Assembly: GCF_002750975.1 (NCBI RefSeq)
Contig: NZ_PEJS01000001.1
Location: 3,720,001-3,784,000 of the forward strand
Reading direction: 5' to 3'
DNA length: 64,000 nt
Origin: Stenotrophomonas indicatrix
GTDB taxonomy: Bacteria; Pseudomonadota; Gammaproteobacteria; Xanthomonadales; Xanthomonadaceae
Position numbers and translations under genes: made by a program. Below the pieces are notes generated by a model. The model was not told the origin of the DNA. It saw nothing but the letters and a program-made list of their open reading frames with translations, and did no database searches. Below, in pieces: positions 1 to 9,008 of this stretch; positions within the stretch are counted from its first letter, which is position 1, and each line of letters begins with the position of its first letter.

Positions 1-369
1 ATGATGCAGGCCCCGCCGCAGATGATGATGGCCGCTCCGGCCGCCGCCCAGCCGGCCACCCCGGCCATGCCGATGCAGTCGCCGACCGAAGCCTCCACCG
101 GCGGCACCGCCAAGCCGGGCAACGCGCTGCCGGAAGGCCACGTGCTGCGCTCGCCGATGGTCGGCACCTTCTATGCCTCGTCCGCACCGGACAAGCCGGC
201 GTTCGTCAGCATCGGCCAGCAGGTCAAGGCCGGCGAGACCCTGGCCATCATCGAAGCGATGAAGATGTTCAACCCGATCGAAGCCGATGCGTCGGGCACC
301 ATCGTCGCCATCCTCGGCGAGAACGGCCAGCCGGTGGAATTCGACCAGCCGCTGTTCGTGATCGGCTAA
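1..369 (+). CDS. accB: Biotin carboxyl carrier protein of acetyl-CoA carboxylase (C-terminal part)
   Basis: This is the biotinylated carrier that shuttles carboxyl groups between AccC and the carboxyltransferase in malonyl-CoA synthesis. The visible 122 residues hold an Ala/Pro/Met-rich linker (about 1-45) and a complete biotinyl domain with the EAMKM motif; the biotinylated lysine is residue 88 of the visible piece. Family members are about 150-165 residues and start with a short conserved helix, so the true N-terminus lies upstream of the window and the ATG at base 1 is probably internal. accC follows after 12 bases, the usual accBC operon. Confidence 0.95.
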   Translation: MMQAPPQMMMAAPAAAQPATPAMPMQSPTEASTGGTAKPGNALPEGHVLRSPMVGTFYASSAPDKPAFVSIGQQVKAGETLAIIEAMKMFNPIEADASGTIVAILGENGQPVEFDQPLFVIG

Positions 370-381
370 GGGGCGGCTGCC

Positions 382-1749
382 ATGCTCGACAAAGTCGTCA
401 TCGCCAACCGAGGGGAAATCGCGCTGCGCATCCTGCGCGCGTGCAACACCCTGGGCATCCGCACGGTGGCCGTGCACTCCACGGTCGACCGCAATCTCAA
501 GCACGTGGCCATGGCCGATGAATCGGTCTGCATCGGCCCGGCGGCATCGGCGGAAAGCTACCTCAACATCCCGGCGTTGATCGCCGCGGCCGAGGTCACC
601 GACGCCCAAGCCATCCACCCCGGTTATGGCTTCCTGTCCGAGAACGCCAACTTCGCCGAGCGCGTGGAAGAGTCCGGCTTCATCTTCATCGGCCCGAAGG
701 CAGACACCATCCGCCTGATGGGCGACAAGGTCGAAGCGATCCGTGCCATGAAGTCGGCCGGTGTGCCGTGCGTGCCCGGTTCTGGCGGCCCGCTCGGCGA
801 CGACATCGTCGCCAACACCAAGATCGCCCGTGAGATCGGCTACCCGGTCATCATCAAGGCGGCCGGCGGCGGCGGTGGCCGCGGCATGCGCGTGGTGCAC
901 GCCGAAGCTTCCCTGAAGACCTCCATCGAAACCACCAAGAGCGAGGCCAAGGCCGCGTTCGGCAATGGCGAGGTCTACATGGAGAAGTTCCTGGAGAACC
1001 CGCGCCACGTGGAGATCCAGGTGCTGGCCGACGGCCAGGGCAACGCCATCCACCTCGGCGAGCGCGACTGCTCGATGCAGCGTCGTCACCAGAAGGTGGT
1101 CGAGGAAGCACCGGCACCGGGCATCACCGCCGAGCAGCGCGAGCAGATCGGCAAGGTGTGCGTGGAAGCCTGCATCCGCATCGGCTACCGCGGCGCCGGC
1201 ACCTTCGAGTTCCTGTACGAAGACGGCCGCTTCTACTTCATCGAAATGAACACCCGCATCCAGGTGGAGCATCCGGTCACCGAGATGGTCACCGGTATCG
1301 ATCTGGTCGCCGAACAGCTGAAGATCGCTGCCGGCCAGAAGCTGTCGATCAAGCAGAGCGATGTGGTGCTGACCGGCCATGCGATCGAGTGCCGCATCAA
1401 CGCCGAAGACGCCGAAACCTTCGTGCCGAGCCCGGGCACCATCACCGGCTTCCACGCACCGGGTGGTCCCGGCGTGCGCGTCGATACCCACATCTACAGT
1501 GGCTACCGCGTGCCGTCGAACTACGACTCGATGATCGGCAAGCTGATCGTGCACGGTCCGGACCGCGAGACCGCCATTGCCCGCATGCGGGTGGCGCTGA
1601 GCGAGATGGTGGTCGATGGCATCAAGACCAACATCGCCCTGCAGCAGCGGATCATGCGTGACAAGGGCTTCCAGGCCGGTGGCCAGAACATCCATTACCT
1701 GGAAAAGCGCCTTGCCGAGCGCAAGAGCAAGCCGATCGCGTTGACCTGA
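382..1749 (+). CDS. accC: Acetyl-CoA carboxylase, biotin carboxylase subunit
   Basis: ATP-dependent carboxylation of biotin on AccB, the first half-reaction of fatty acid synthesis, in the cytoplasm. The 455-residue length is normal. It opens with the typical [20 protein letters not shown], then an ATP-grasp domain with the glycine-rich loop [11 protein letters not shown], the [13 protein letters not shown] segment and the [13 protein letters not shown] active-site motif, then the biotin carboxylase C-terminal domain. It is co-transcribed with accB and followed by a strong intrinsic terminator. No oddities seen. Confidence 0.98.
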   Translation: MLDKVVIANRGEIALRILRACNTLGIRTVAVHSTVDRNLKHVAMADESVCIGPAASAESYLNIPALIAAAEVTDAQAIHPGYGFLSENANFAERVEESGFIFIGPKADTIRLMGDKVEAIRAMKSAGVPCVPGSGGPLGDDIVANTKIAREIGYPVIIKAAGGGGGRGMRVVHAEASLKTSIETTKSEAKAAFGNGEVYMEKFLENPRHVEIQVLADGQGNAIHLGERDCSMQRRHQKVVEEAPAPGITAEQREQIGKVCVEACIRIGYRGAGTFEFLYEDGRFYFIEMNTRIQVEHPVTEMVTGIDLVAEQLKIAAGQKLSIKQSDVVLTGHAIECRINAEDAETFVPSPGTITGFHAPGGPGVRVDTHIYSGYRVPSNYDSMIGKLIVHGPDRETAIARMRVALSEMVVDGIKTNIALQQRIMRDKGFQAGGQNIHYLEKRLAERKSKPIALT

Positions 1750-1774
1750 TCGGCAACTGCAGTCGCTGCACATG

Positions 1775-1803
1775 AAAAGGGCGGGGTTTTCCCCGCCCTT
1801 TTT
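1775..1803 (+). terminator. Intrinsic terminator of accBC
   Basis: A 10-base GC-rich stem (AAGGGCGGGG paired with CCCCGCCCTT) closes a TTTT loop and runs into a T tract, 26 bases after the accC stop. Confidence 0.9.
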
Positions 1804-1814
1804 GCGTTTTTACG

Positions 1815-1883
1815 GTAGCGCCGGGCCATGCCCGGCGGCCTTCCATCGCCACCGCCCACCCGCCGGGCATGGCCCGGCGCTAC
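1815..1883. repeat. SMAG/REP palindrome pair (inverted)
   Basis: Two copies of a GTAG-headed hairpin, GTAGCGCCGGGCCATGCCCG and its inverted partner ending in GGCGCTAC, face each other across about 20 bases. This matches the S. maltophilia GTAG (SMAG) family of REP-like elements. It sits between accC and a convergent gene. Confidence 0.9.
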
Positions 1884-1893
1884 CGGCGTGGCG

Positions 1894-2268
1894 TCAGCGC
1901 GCGTCGGCCGCGGTCGCGGGAATCTGCGAGTTCGCCAGTGGACGCACGCCGTTCGGCGAGGTCGGATCGACGATCACCATGGTCTCGCTGGACCCATCGG
2001 GCCACACCACCTGGAAGGTGCTGCCGGCCGGCAACGACGAGAACGGCACGCCGCTCTGCGCACGGTAAACGGCGGCAACCTGGCTGGCACCGGCACGACG
2101 CACGTCTTCCTGTGTCTTCACCGAGGTCAGCTCCACCTTCGATAGACGCCGGTAGCGGTCCTCGTAGGTGTCGATCATCAGCAGGCCTACCGCACCGGCC
2201 GAATAGGCCACGAACAACACCACCCAGAACCAGAACTTGGCCCCATGCAGGAATCGACGGTAGTTCAT
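1894..2268 (-). CDS. Small single-pass membrane protein of unknown function
   Basis: About 124 residues with a short basic N-terminus, one hydrophobic segment (about residues 10-30, FWFWVVLFVAYSAGAVGLLM) and a polar, probably periplasmic, C-terminal region. I do not recognise a family. The ATG at 2268 is chosen because it overlaps the upstream gene's TGA as ATGA, a classic translational coupling; an in-frame start 36 bases further upstream is less likely. The two genes are almost certainly one operon and may act together at the inner membrane. Confidence 0.7.
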   Translation of the reverse strand: MNYRRFLHGAKFWFWVVLFVAYSAGAVGLLMIDTYEDRYRRLSKVELTSVKTQEDVRRAGASQVAAVYRAQSGVPFSSLPAGSTFQVVWPDGSSETMVIVDPTSPNGVRPLANSQIPATAADAR

Positions 2269-3230
2269 CGCCCGTCCCTCGTGCCAATCAATCGCTTGAT
2301 CCATTCCTTCATTTTCCCCGCACCTTGCCGCGAAACCGCGGCGTCATACACAAATTCACGGAAGTCCTGCGTTCCATCCGGCGAACAGATCCCTCCATTC
2401 GCACAAAAACTGTTGACCAGCACGCTGTCGGCTCCACAGGGAAGACCGAGTTCGCAGGCCGCAACCCGCCATGCCAGTTCACTCAGCTGTTCACCGGCCA
2501 CCATGCCGGTCAATGCCTTGTCGCCCGCCGCACGCAATCCCATGCCCGGCGCGATCGCCATGTACGCCTCCGGATCGCGCGAGGTACGTACGCGTTCAAC
2601 CAGGTCGCGGCGGTACTGCTCGCTGTCCTGCAGTGGCTCACCTTCGGCAAACAACGCCGCTTCGGCCGCCAAGTTGCCCTGCTGGGCCGCACGACGACGC
2701 TCGCCGATCACCAGTGCCGGGCCCAGCTTGTCGCCGGGCACGAAGCCACCGCAACGCTGCGCCACCCGTTCGCGCGCCTCCACCATCTCCGGCGCCGCAC
2801 TCAGGCCGAGGCCGGAAAGCACGTTGTTATCCAGCCGGTAGCCGCCCGGGTCAACGGCGTACTGCGCGCAGTAGTCGTAGACCCGGCTGAGCATCCAGCG
2901 CGCCTCGTGGTTGCCCTGGTCGGCCTGCACGCGCAGGCGCTGCGCGTAGGCGTACAGATCGGTGGCACTTTCGATGTCGGCGCGGATATCCAGCGGCAGG
3001 CCCGACGGCAGCGCGGTGCCACGTTCGAAAGCCGCGAGGCGGCGTGCCAGCGCTTCGGGCATCACCGGTGCCAGCGCGCCCTGTGCATCGCTGGCCTGGG
3101 CGGCCAGCGGCACGTCGACATGCGCGTCCATGGCCCGGCTGTGGCCGTTGGCCCGATAACCGGCCACACCCAGCACGGCCACGGCCGGCAGGACGAGCAA
3201 CCAGGTTTTCAGGGTCGGGGCGAAAGCCAT
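2265..3230 (-). CDS. Membrane-anchored or exported protein of unknown function
   Basis: About 321 residues starting MAFAPTLKTWLLVLPAVAVL, which reads as a signal peptide or N-terminal anchor followed by a soluble helical region with several cysteines (CAQYAV, CGGFV, CELGLPCG, CANGGICS). No family was recognised. The central alternation of alanine, leucine and arginine is compatible with helical repeats, but I could not assign Sel1 or TPR repeats with confidence. Its TGA overlaps the ATG of the following small membrane protein, so the two are translationally coupled. It converges on accBC and diverges from prmA. Confidence 0.65.
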   Translation of the reverse strand: MAFAPTLKTWLLVLPAVAVLGVAGYRANGHSRAMDAHVDVPLAAQASDAQGALAPVMPEALARRLAAFERGTALPSGLPLDIRADIESATDLYAYAQRLRVQADQGNHEARWMLSRVYDYCAQYAVDPGGYRLDNNVLSGLGLSAAPEMVEARERVAQRCGGFVPGDKLGPALVIGERRRAAQQGNLAAEAALFAEGEPLQDSEQYRRDLVERVRTSRDPEAYMAIAPGMGLRAAGDKALTGMVAGEQLSELAWRVAACELGLPCGADSVLVNSFCANGGICSPDGTQDFREFVYDAAVSRQGAGKMKEWIKRLIGTRDGR

Positions 3231-3380
3231 CGGCAACGTTCGGTGGTACGGCGCACAGGAAAGCGCCGAGTTTAGCAAGGCCCGTGAGGCCTGTCTGAAC
3301 CGGCTTCGTTCATCTCAAGGCATACGGAGACGCCGCGATGGTCTAGCATGGCCCCCTTTCCCGCGATTGCCCTCACCGCC

Positions 3381-4301
3381 ATGCCGTTCCTGGAACTGAC
3401 CCTGCGTTGCACCGAAGCCACCCAGCCCCGCTATGAGAATGCGCTGGAGGATGTGGGCGCGCTGGCGGTGACCCTGCTTGATGCCGAAGCCGACACCAGC
3501 AACGAACAGGCCATCCTCGAACCCGGCGTGGGCGAGACCCCGCTGTGGGACACCCTGGTGCTCAGCGCGCTGTTCCCGGCCGACAGCAATGCCTTGCTGC
3601 TGCTGGCCGCGCTGGAAGCCTTCGATCCGGAGCTGGACTGGAGCAACGGCAGCTTCCGCGCCGTGGAAGACGAAGACTGGGAGCGCGCGTGGCTGGACCA
3701 GTTCCAGCCGATGGACTTCGGCAGCCGTACCTGGATCGTGCCGTGGAACCACGAGCTGCCGGAAGCCGCGCAGGCCGCCGACGCCGCCATCGTGCGCCTC
3801 GACCCGGGCCTGGCCTTCGGCTCGGGCACCCACCCGACCACCGCGCTGTGCCTGCGCTGGCTGGACCAGTTGGCCGTTGATGGCCAGCTGCAGGGCCAGC
3901 GCGTGCTCGACTTCGGCTGTGGCTCGGGCATTCTCGCCCTGGCCGCGCTGAAGCTCGGTGCCGCCCAGGCCATCGGCGTGGACAACGACCCGCAGGCGTT
4001 GATCGCCACCGCCGACAATGCCGAACGCAACGGCGAACAGGCACGCATGCAGGTGTACCTGCCGCAGGACGAACCGGTCGCCACCTACCCGATCGTGGTC
4101 GCCAACATCCTGGCCTCCGCGCTGGATGCACTGGCCGAACTGCTGGCCGCCCGTGTCGCCAGCGGTGGTCGCATCGCCCTGTCGGGCATCCTGCATGGCC
4201 AGGAAGACGAACTGCTGCAGCGCTATGCGGCGTGGTTCGACGACCTGCAGGCCACCCAGGATGGCGACTGGATGCGCATCACCGGCGTACGCCGCGCCTG
4301 A
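3381..4301 (+). CDS. prmA: Ribosomal protein L11 methyltransferase
   Basis: Trimethylates ribosomal protein L11 using SAM. The protein follows PrmA along its length: [10 protein letters not shown] start, [10 protein letters not shown], the [14 protein letters not shown] motif, the SAM-binding motif [18 protein letters not shown] with IGVDNDPQA, and the VVANILAS catalytic-domain motif. The ATG at 3381 gives about 306 residues, near the usual 293-300; an upstream in-frame ATG would add an unconserved stretch. It lies ahead of a DUF3426 gene and fis, where enterobacteria have a dus gene before fis. Confidence 0.96.
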   Translation: MPFLELTLRCTEATQPRYENALEDVGALAVTLLDAEADTSNEQAILEPGVGETPLWDTLVLSALFPADSNALLLLAALEAFDPELDWSNGSFRAVEDEDWERAWLDQFQPMDFGSRTWIVPWNHELPEAAQAADAAIVRLDPGLAFGSGTHPTTALCLRWLDQLAVDGQLQGQRVLDFGCGSGILALAALKLGAAQAIGVDNDPQALIATADNAERNGEQARMQVYLPQDEPVATYPIVVANILASALDALAELLAARVASGGRIALSGILHGQEDELLQRYAAWFDDLQATQDGDWMRITGVRRA

Positions 4302-4343
4302 TCGTGGTTGAATGACCGCTGGATCCGAGCCCGCGCCCTGAGC

Positions 4344-5093
4344 ATGTCCGAGCCGAACCCACCGCGCCGTCCCCTGGCCACGTTCCTGCGCACCGCGCCG
4401 GGACGCGATGCCACGCCTGAAGCCACCGAACCGCGCGAACCGGTGCCGACCGATGCAGCGCCGGTGATCGAGGACATCGACCCGGCAACGGACATCGTGG
4501 CGGCAACCGAAACAGAACCGGCGGCCGCCGCTGATCCAATCATCGAGCCGGACTTCACCGCCAAACCCGGCATCGTTGCCACCGCCGCCGATGCGCCCAG
4601 CTTCCTCGGCGTGCGCCCGCGGGCGCTGCCCACCCCTCGCTGGCATTGGCTGCTGGTGACCGCGCTGGCGCTGCTGCTGTTGCTGCAGAGCGTGCTTGCC
4701 GATCGTGCACGGCTGGCCGCCGAGGCCGGTACCCGGCCGTGGATCGGCGCGCTGTGCAACGTGCTGCGCTGCGAGCTGCCCGCTTGGCGCGAGCCCACTG
4801 CATTGACCATGACCAGCCGTGAAATCCGCCCGTTGCCGGCCCAGCCCGGCGTGCTGCAGATCCAGGCCAGCATCCGCAACGACGCGCGCTGGCCGCAGGC
4901 ATGGCCGGACCTGCGCCTGTCGCTGTCCGATGCCGATGGTCGTGTGATCGGCACCGGCGTGTTCGCACCAGCGCAGTACCTCGGCGAAAACCCGGGTGCG
5001 GCCCCTCTGGAACCGGGCCAGAGCGCACGCATCGCCTTCCGCGTGCAGGAGCCTGCCGCATCCACGGTCGCATTCACCTTCGAGTTCCTTTGA
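4344..5093 (+). CDS. DUF3426-type single-pass membrane protein
   Basis: About 249 residues. A Pro/Ala/Glu-rich cytoplasmic N-terminus (1-90) is followed by one membrane helix ([19 protein letters not shown], about 105-123). A C-terminal domain then has the [15 protein letters not shown] signature and a beta-rich stretch typical of DUF3426. The N-terminal MJ0042 zinc ribbon found in many relatives is absent here, since no paired CxxC motif is visible. The start at 4344 is inferred from the MSEPNPP context. It sits between prmA and fis, an arrangement I recall from Xanthomonadaceae. Function unknown. Confidence 0.8.
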   Translation: MSEPNPPRRPLATFLRTAPGRDATPEATEPREPVPTDAAPVIEDIDPATDIVAATETEPAAAADPIIEPDFTAKPGIVATAADAPSFLGVRPRALPTPRWHWLLVTALALLLLLQSVLADRARLAAEAGTRPWIGALCNVLRCELPAWREPTALTMTSREIRPLPAQPGVLQIQASIRNDARWPQAWPDLRLSLSDADGRVIGTGVFAPAQYLGENPGAAPLEPGQSARIAFRVQEPAASTVAFTFEFL

Positions 5094-5208
5094 CCTGGGC
5101 CTGACCGTCCGGCCGTGGCAGGTCGGGCACGCTCGCGCTAGACTGACCGCCATCACCTCATCCGGTCCGGCGCCCCGCGTGCATGGACCAACCAGATCGG
5201 GAACCCCC

Positions 5209-5484
5209 TTGAACGCTGTCCTTTCTCGTCCTGACAACAGTCGTGGCGCTGCCCGGCCACCGCTGCGCGAACATGTGGCCCAGTCCGTGCGCCGTTACCT
5301 GCGCGACCTCGATGGCTGCGATGCGGACGATGTCTACGAGATCGTGCTGCGCGAGATGGAGATTCCACTGTTCGTGGAAGTGCTCAACCACTGCGAAGGC
5401 AACCAGAGCCGCGCAGCGGCGATGCTGGGCATCCACCGCGCCACCCTGCGCAAGAAGCTGAAGGAATACGGCATCAGCGCGTAA
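5209..5484 (+). CDS. fis: DNA-binding protein Fis
   Basis: Nucleoid-associated protein that bends DNA and activates growth-phase genes. The 91-residue product ends in the Fis helix-turn-helix ([20 protein letters not shown]), preceded by the dimerisation helices ([13 protein letters not shown]). The best start is a TTG at 5209, giving MNAVLSRPD and a family-sized protein; the nearest in-frame ATG upstream would add about 70 unconserved residues. A TTG start may keep Fis output low. In relatives I expect purH directly downstream; here the ynb-like lipid cluster lies between. Confidence 0.92.
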   Translation: MNAVLSRPDNSRGAARPPLREHVAQSVRRYLRDLDGCDADDVYEIVLREMEIPLFVEVLNHCEGNQSRAAAMLGIHRATLRKKLKEYGISA

Positions 5485-5518
5485 GCGCGGATGCGTCTAC
5501 CGCGGAACACCCCATCCG

Positions 5519-5591
5519 GTAGCGCCGGGCCATGCCCGGCGGCATGGTGATCTGCCGCACTTCGTGCTCGCCGGGCATGGCCCGGCGCTAC
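5519..5591. repeat. SMAG/REP palindrome pair (inverted)
   Basis: GTAG-headed hairpin GTAGCGCCGGGCCATGCCCG and its inverted copy, separated by about 25 bases. It lies between the converging fis and ynbB-like genes, at the left edge of the lipid cluster. Confidence 0.9.
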
Positions 5592-5608
5592 CACGGCATC
5601 GACCAGGG

Positions 5609-6601
5609 TCAACCACCTCCCGCCTTCCAGTAGTAACGCACCACGTGGAAGAACACCGGCGCGGCGAAGCACACTGAATCCAGCCGATCGAGCATGCCGC
5701 CATGGCCCTCGATCATGTTGCCCCAGTCCTTGATGCCGCGGTCGCGCTTGATCGCCGACATCACCAGGCCGCCCCAGAACCCCATCAGATTGATCAGCAG
5801 CGACAGGCCGAACGCCTGCAGCGGCGTGAACGGGGTGATCCACCAGAGCGCGGCGCCCAACGCGCTGGCACAGAGCACGCCGCCGACGAAGCCTTCCACC
5901 GTCTTCGACGGCGACAGCTTCGGCGCGATCAGGTGCTTGCCCAGCAGCTTGCCCCAGATGTACTGCAGCACGTCCGACGACTGCACCACGATCACCAGGA
6001 AGGCGAACAGCAGCACGTTGCGCGCCGGATCGTAGCCCGGCACGCGCAGGTTCAGCAGCAGCGGCACATGCGAGATGCAGAACACGCAGATCATCAAGCC
6101 CCACTGCACCTTCGACGTGCGCTCCAGGTAGTGGGTGGTGTCACCACCGATGGTGGCCAGGATCGGCAGGAACAGGAACGCGTACACCGGGATCAACAGC
6201 GTGTACATGCCATACCAGTCGATCCAGACCAGGTAGTACTGCCACGGCAGCACGATGTAGAACGCGGCCAGCAACGCGTAGTAGTCACCTGATCGTGTTG
6301 GCGCCAGGGTGATGAATTCGCGCAGTGCGAACAGCGAGATGATGGCGAACAGCACGATCACTCCGGCGCGCCCGAAGAACAGCGCCAGCCCGACCACGAT
6401 GGCCATCACCCACCACGCGCGGATGCGCGAGACCAGGTTGGCGATCACCGCGCTGGGCTGTCCACGCTGGCGCCAGCGCAGGGTTTCGGACACCAGCGTG
6501 GCCAGCACCAGCACCGCGCCTACGCCCGCGAACAGCAGCCCTGTCTGCTGGCCCACACTGCGTGCGGCAAGATCACCGGACACATCGATCATGAAGCTCA
6601 T
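5609..6601 (-). CDS. ynbB: CDP-diacylglycerol synthase-like membrane protein (YnbB/CdsA family)
   Basis: Predicted to make CDP-diacylglycerol from phosphatidic acid and CTP at the inner membrane. The 330 residues contain about eight hydrophobic segments and the CdsA signature near the C-terminus, SAIKRDRGIKDWGN then EGHGGMLDRLDS. ATG at 6601 overlaps the stop of the acyltransferase by four bases. It is the last gene of the minus-strand cluster. E. coli YnbB is, as I recall, an alternative CDP-DAG synthase; the ynb context makes that a better match than the housekeeping CdsA. Confidence 0.88.
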   Translation of the reverse strand: MSFMIDVSGDLAARSVGQQTGLLFAGVGAVLVLATLVSETLRWRQRGQPSAVIANLVSRIRAWWVMAIVVGLALFFGRAGVIVLFAIISLFALREFITLAPTRSGDYYALLAAFYIVLPWQYYLVWIDWYGMYTLLIPVYAFLFLPILATIGGDTTHYLERTSKVQWGLMICVFCISHVPLLLNLRVPGYDPARNVLLFAFLVIVVQSSDVLQYIWGKLLGKHLIAPKLSPSKTVEGFVGGVLCASALGAALWWITPFTPLQAFGLSLLINLMGFWGGLVMSAIKRDRGIKDWGNMIEGHGGMLDRLDSVCFAAPVFFHVVRYYWKAGGG

Positions 6602-7227
6602 GCACGGCCTCCGTTCGGGGCCAGGGCCAGCAGCGCCTGCCGGCTGCGTGCCAGGAACGCCGCCTTGTCCTCATCGGCCTGCAGCCGCAGCGGCGTACCG
6701 AAGGTTGCCGTGCACAGCAACGGCAGCGGCAGGAAACGCCCTTTCGGCATCACCCGCTTGAGGTTGTCGATCCACACCGGCACGAACTCCAGCTCCGGGC
6801 GTTGCCGGGCGAGGTGGTAGATACCGCTCTTGAACGGCAGCAGCGGCTCATCACCGATGTTGCGCGTGCCTTCCGGAAACAGGATCAACGAACAGCCCTC
6901 GTCCACCGCGTCACGCAGCACCTGCAGCGGATCCTGATGGCGGTTGCCGGCCTCGCGCTCCACCAGCACGCCATTGAATACCGCGTCGATCAGGTAACGA
7001 CGCAGACCGTCGCGCTGCCAGTACTCGGCGGCGGCGACCGGCCGCACCTGGCGCCGCAGCGCCGGCGGCATCGACGACCAGATCAGCACGAAATCACCAT
7101 GACTGGCATGGTTGCCGTAGTACACGCGGTGCTCGCTGGACGGCGCGCAGCCAACCCACAGCGCGCGTGCGCCGGTCACTACATGGATGGCCGCGCTGCA
7201 GGCGCGGGCGATCAGTTCAGCAAACAT
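6598..7227 (-). CDS. 1-acyl-sn-glycerol-3-phosphate acyltransferase-like protein
   Basis: PlsC-family acyltransferase expected to produce phosphatidic acid from lysophosphatidic acid. The catalytic HX4D motif is NHASHGD (His40, Asp45) and the glycerophosphate-binding motif is FPEGTRN further on. It is about 209 residues, compact for the family. The ATG at 7227 is preferred because GGAGG lies 5 bases ahead; a GTG two codons upstream is inside that spacing. It feeds directly into the CDP-DAG synthase gene, with which it overlaps (ATGA). E. coli ynbABCD lacks this gene, so it is an added step here. Confidence 0.88.
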   Translation of the reverse strand: MFAELIARACSAAIHVVTGARALWVGCAPSSEHRVYYGNHASHGDFVLIWSSMPPALRRQVRPVAAAEYWQRDGLRRYLIDAVFNGVLVEREAGNRHQDPLQVLRDAVDEGCSLILFPEGTRNIGDEPLLPFKSGIYHLARQRPELEFVPVWIDNLKRVMPKGRFLPLPLLCTATFGTPLRLQADEDKAAFLARSRQALLALAPNGGRA

Positions 7228-7239
7228 CGGCACCTCCGG

Positions 7240-7677
7240 TCAGGTCTGCGGCCACAGCACGGCCAGCAGCAGGGCAGCGAACTGCAGCAGCGTGGCGGCG
7301 TACTGGCGCATCAGCAGACGCCGCATGCCGGTCCAGCGCGCATCCCAGCCACGCGTCGGCGCCTGTGCGTCCAGCCTGCGCAGGCCAGCGGTGTGCAGCG
7401 CCTGGTCCACGCGTTGTGCCGCGACTTCACCCTGCAGGCCCTCCTGCTGCAGCAGACGCAGCAGGCTGGCGTCCAACTGCACCCGCACCGCGTAGTACGC
7501 CTGCACAACACCTGCCACCAGGCTCAGCAGCAGCAGGCCAGCGGCGAACATCGCCAGCCCAGGCTCGATGCCCAGCAACAACAGGGCCACCAGCAGCAGG
7601 CCCAGCGACAACGCGGCAGGCACTCGCCCCTGCCGCAGCAGCAGATGCATCATCGGCAGATCGGGCACGGCGCTCAT
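7240..7677 (-). CDS. Small integral membrane protein of the lipid cluster, unknown function
   Basis: 145 residues with two adjacent hydrophobic segments (about 20-65), a polar middle (QLDASLLRLLQQEGLQ and following) and a C-terminal hydrophobic helix (LLQFAALLLAVLW). No family recognised. Its ATG overlaps the stop of the upstream phosphatase gene by four bases and it lies 12 bases before the acyltransferase, so it belongs to the same transcript. A structural or regulatory partner of the lipid enzymes is only a guess from position. Confidence 0.65.
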   Translation of the reverse strand: MSAVPDLPMMHLLLRQGRVPAALSLGLLLVALLLLGIEPGLAMFAAGLLLLSLVAGVVQAYYAVRVQLDASLLRLLQQEGLQGEVAAQRVDQALHTAGLRRLDAQAPTRGWDARWTGMRRLLMRQYAATLLQFAALLLAVLWPQT

Positions 7678-9008
7678 GCAATGGTCTCCTGCGCGGCAGC
7701 GGCCGCGATCACCTGTAGATGAACGTCATGCAGCACGATCGACGGCCGCGCGCCACGCACGATCGACACCGCGTCAGCGACATCGCGCGCACGGCCGGTG
7801 CGCAGCAACCAGGTCGCCACGCTGGCCGCGCTACGTGAGTACCCCAGCGCACAGCAGACCAGGACGGGGCCATGGCCGCGCAGGCGTTCAATGGCATCTG
7901 CCGCGGCGCGCAGCTGCGCCGCCGAAGGCACCGCCAGGTCCAGCATCGGCACGCTGGCGTACGCTGCCCCCGGCGCGCGGCAGGACAGCTCCGCACAGGT
8001 GTCGACCACGCCCACCAGCGGTGCCGGCAGTGCGGCACCTGGCAGGCGCCCCAGCCAGACAGCGTCGACGACCGGCACCGGCTGCGGCGCACGGCGCGTC
8101 CACAACCGCGAGTTGATCCACGCCGCACCCAGGTACGGTGCCAGCAGCCAGCGCGCGGCCATCGTCAACCGGCCATCGGCGCGCTTCTGGAACACCGCTG
8201 TGCCCAGCCCGGCATAGGCCAGCGACACCAGCAGCAACGACACCACGGGCCACAGCAGCCACAATGCGGTGCCGCGCAGCATCACCACCGGCACCAGCAG
8301 CAGGCCGGCACCCAACACATACAACGCGGCCAGCCGCCAACGCCTCGGGTCACCGGCAGCCTGCCAGGCACGCAACGGCGGCGTGCCCTGCTCCGGCCAC
8401 AGCCACACGCACAACCAGCCAGCCAGCAGCCCGGTGGGAATGTCGATGAAGTGATGCTGGAACGTGGTCAGCACCGAAATGCCGATCAGCAGCGCCCACA
8501 CATGCAGCACCAGCCGCCAGACCCCGTGCAGGTACTGCGCGAACTTCACCCACAGCACGATCAGCAGCACGATATGCAGCGACGGCGCCTGGTTGAATGG
8601 CTTGTCGAAGCCCAGCAGCACGTCGAACAACCAGCCGAACACACCGCCGATTTCCGGCCGTTCGAAGCTGAAGCGCAACGGCCACAACAGGAAGCACGCC
8701 ACCGCGATCACCTGCGCGCTGAGCAGGCGCAGCGCGTGCCGGTCCAACTCCAGCCGGCGCCGGCACAGGAAGAACGAGATCGCATAGAACAGGTCGATCG
8801 ACCAGTACGGCACGATCGTCCACGGCACGAACGGAATCCGCGCCTCCCAGGCAAATGCCATCACCGGCAGCTGGGCATGGCGGCCGGCCATCCAGTTGGC
8901 GAAGCCATAGCTGGCGAAGAAGAATGGACCGAGCAGGGCCAGCCACAGCAGGGCGCGCCGCCAGGGGCGCGCCTCGCTGGATGATGCGGTTGCCGCCAGC
9001 GTCGCCAT
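7674..9008 (-). CDS. ynbD: PAP2-like and dual-specificity phosphatase fusion (YnbD-like)
   Basis: Two phosphatase modules in one inner-membrane protein of about 444 residues. The N-terminal two thirds carry several membrane helices and PAP2-type motifs (NQAPSLHIV and HHFIDIPTG), close to the inositolphosphorylceramide-synthase branch. The C-terminal domain is a dual-specificity/tyrosine phosphatase fold with the CX5R loop in [11 protein letters not shown]; the residue before the catalytic Cys is Cys instead of the usual His. The ATG at 9008 shares one base with the preceding TGA. It likely removes phosphate from a lipid or its headgroup. Confidence 0.85.
   Translation of the reverse strand: MATLAATASSSEARPWRRALLWLALLGPFFFASYGFANWMAGRHAQLPVMAFAWEARIPFVPWTIVPYWSIDLFYAISFFLCRRRLELDRHALRLLSAQVIAVACFLLWPLRFSFERPEIGGVFGWLFDVLLGFDKPFNQAPSLHIVLLIVLWVKFAQYLHGVWRLVLHVWALLIGISVLTTFQHHFIDIPTGLLAGWLCVWLWPEQGTPPLRAWQAAGDPRRWRLAALYVLGAGLLLVPVVMLRGTALWLLWPVVSLLLVSLAYAGLGTAVFQKRADGRLTMAARWLLAPYLGAAWINSRLWTRRAPQPVPVVDAVWLGRLPGAALPAPLVGVVDTCAELSCRAPGAAYASVPMLDLAVPSAAQLRAAADAIERLRGHGPVLVCCALGYSRSAASVATWLLRTGRARDVADAVSIVRGARPSIVLHDVHLQVIAAAAAQETIA

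Noticed and set aside
1815..1883. GTAG palindrome pairs as possible intrinsic terminators
   Set aside because: They lack U tracts and recur between genes in all orientations. The accBC terminator is a separate hairpin just upstream.
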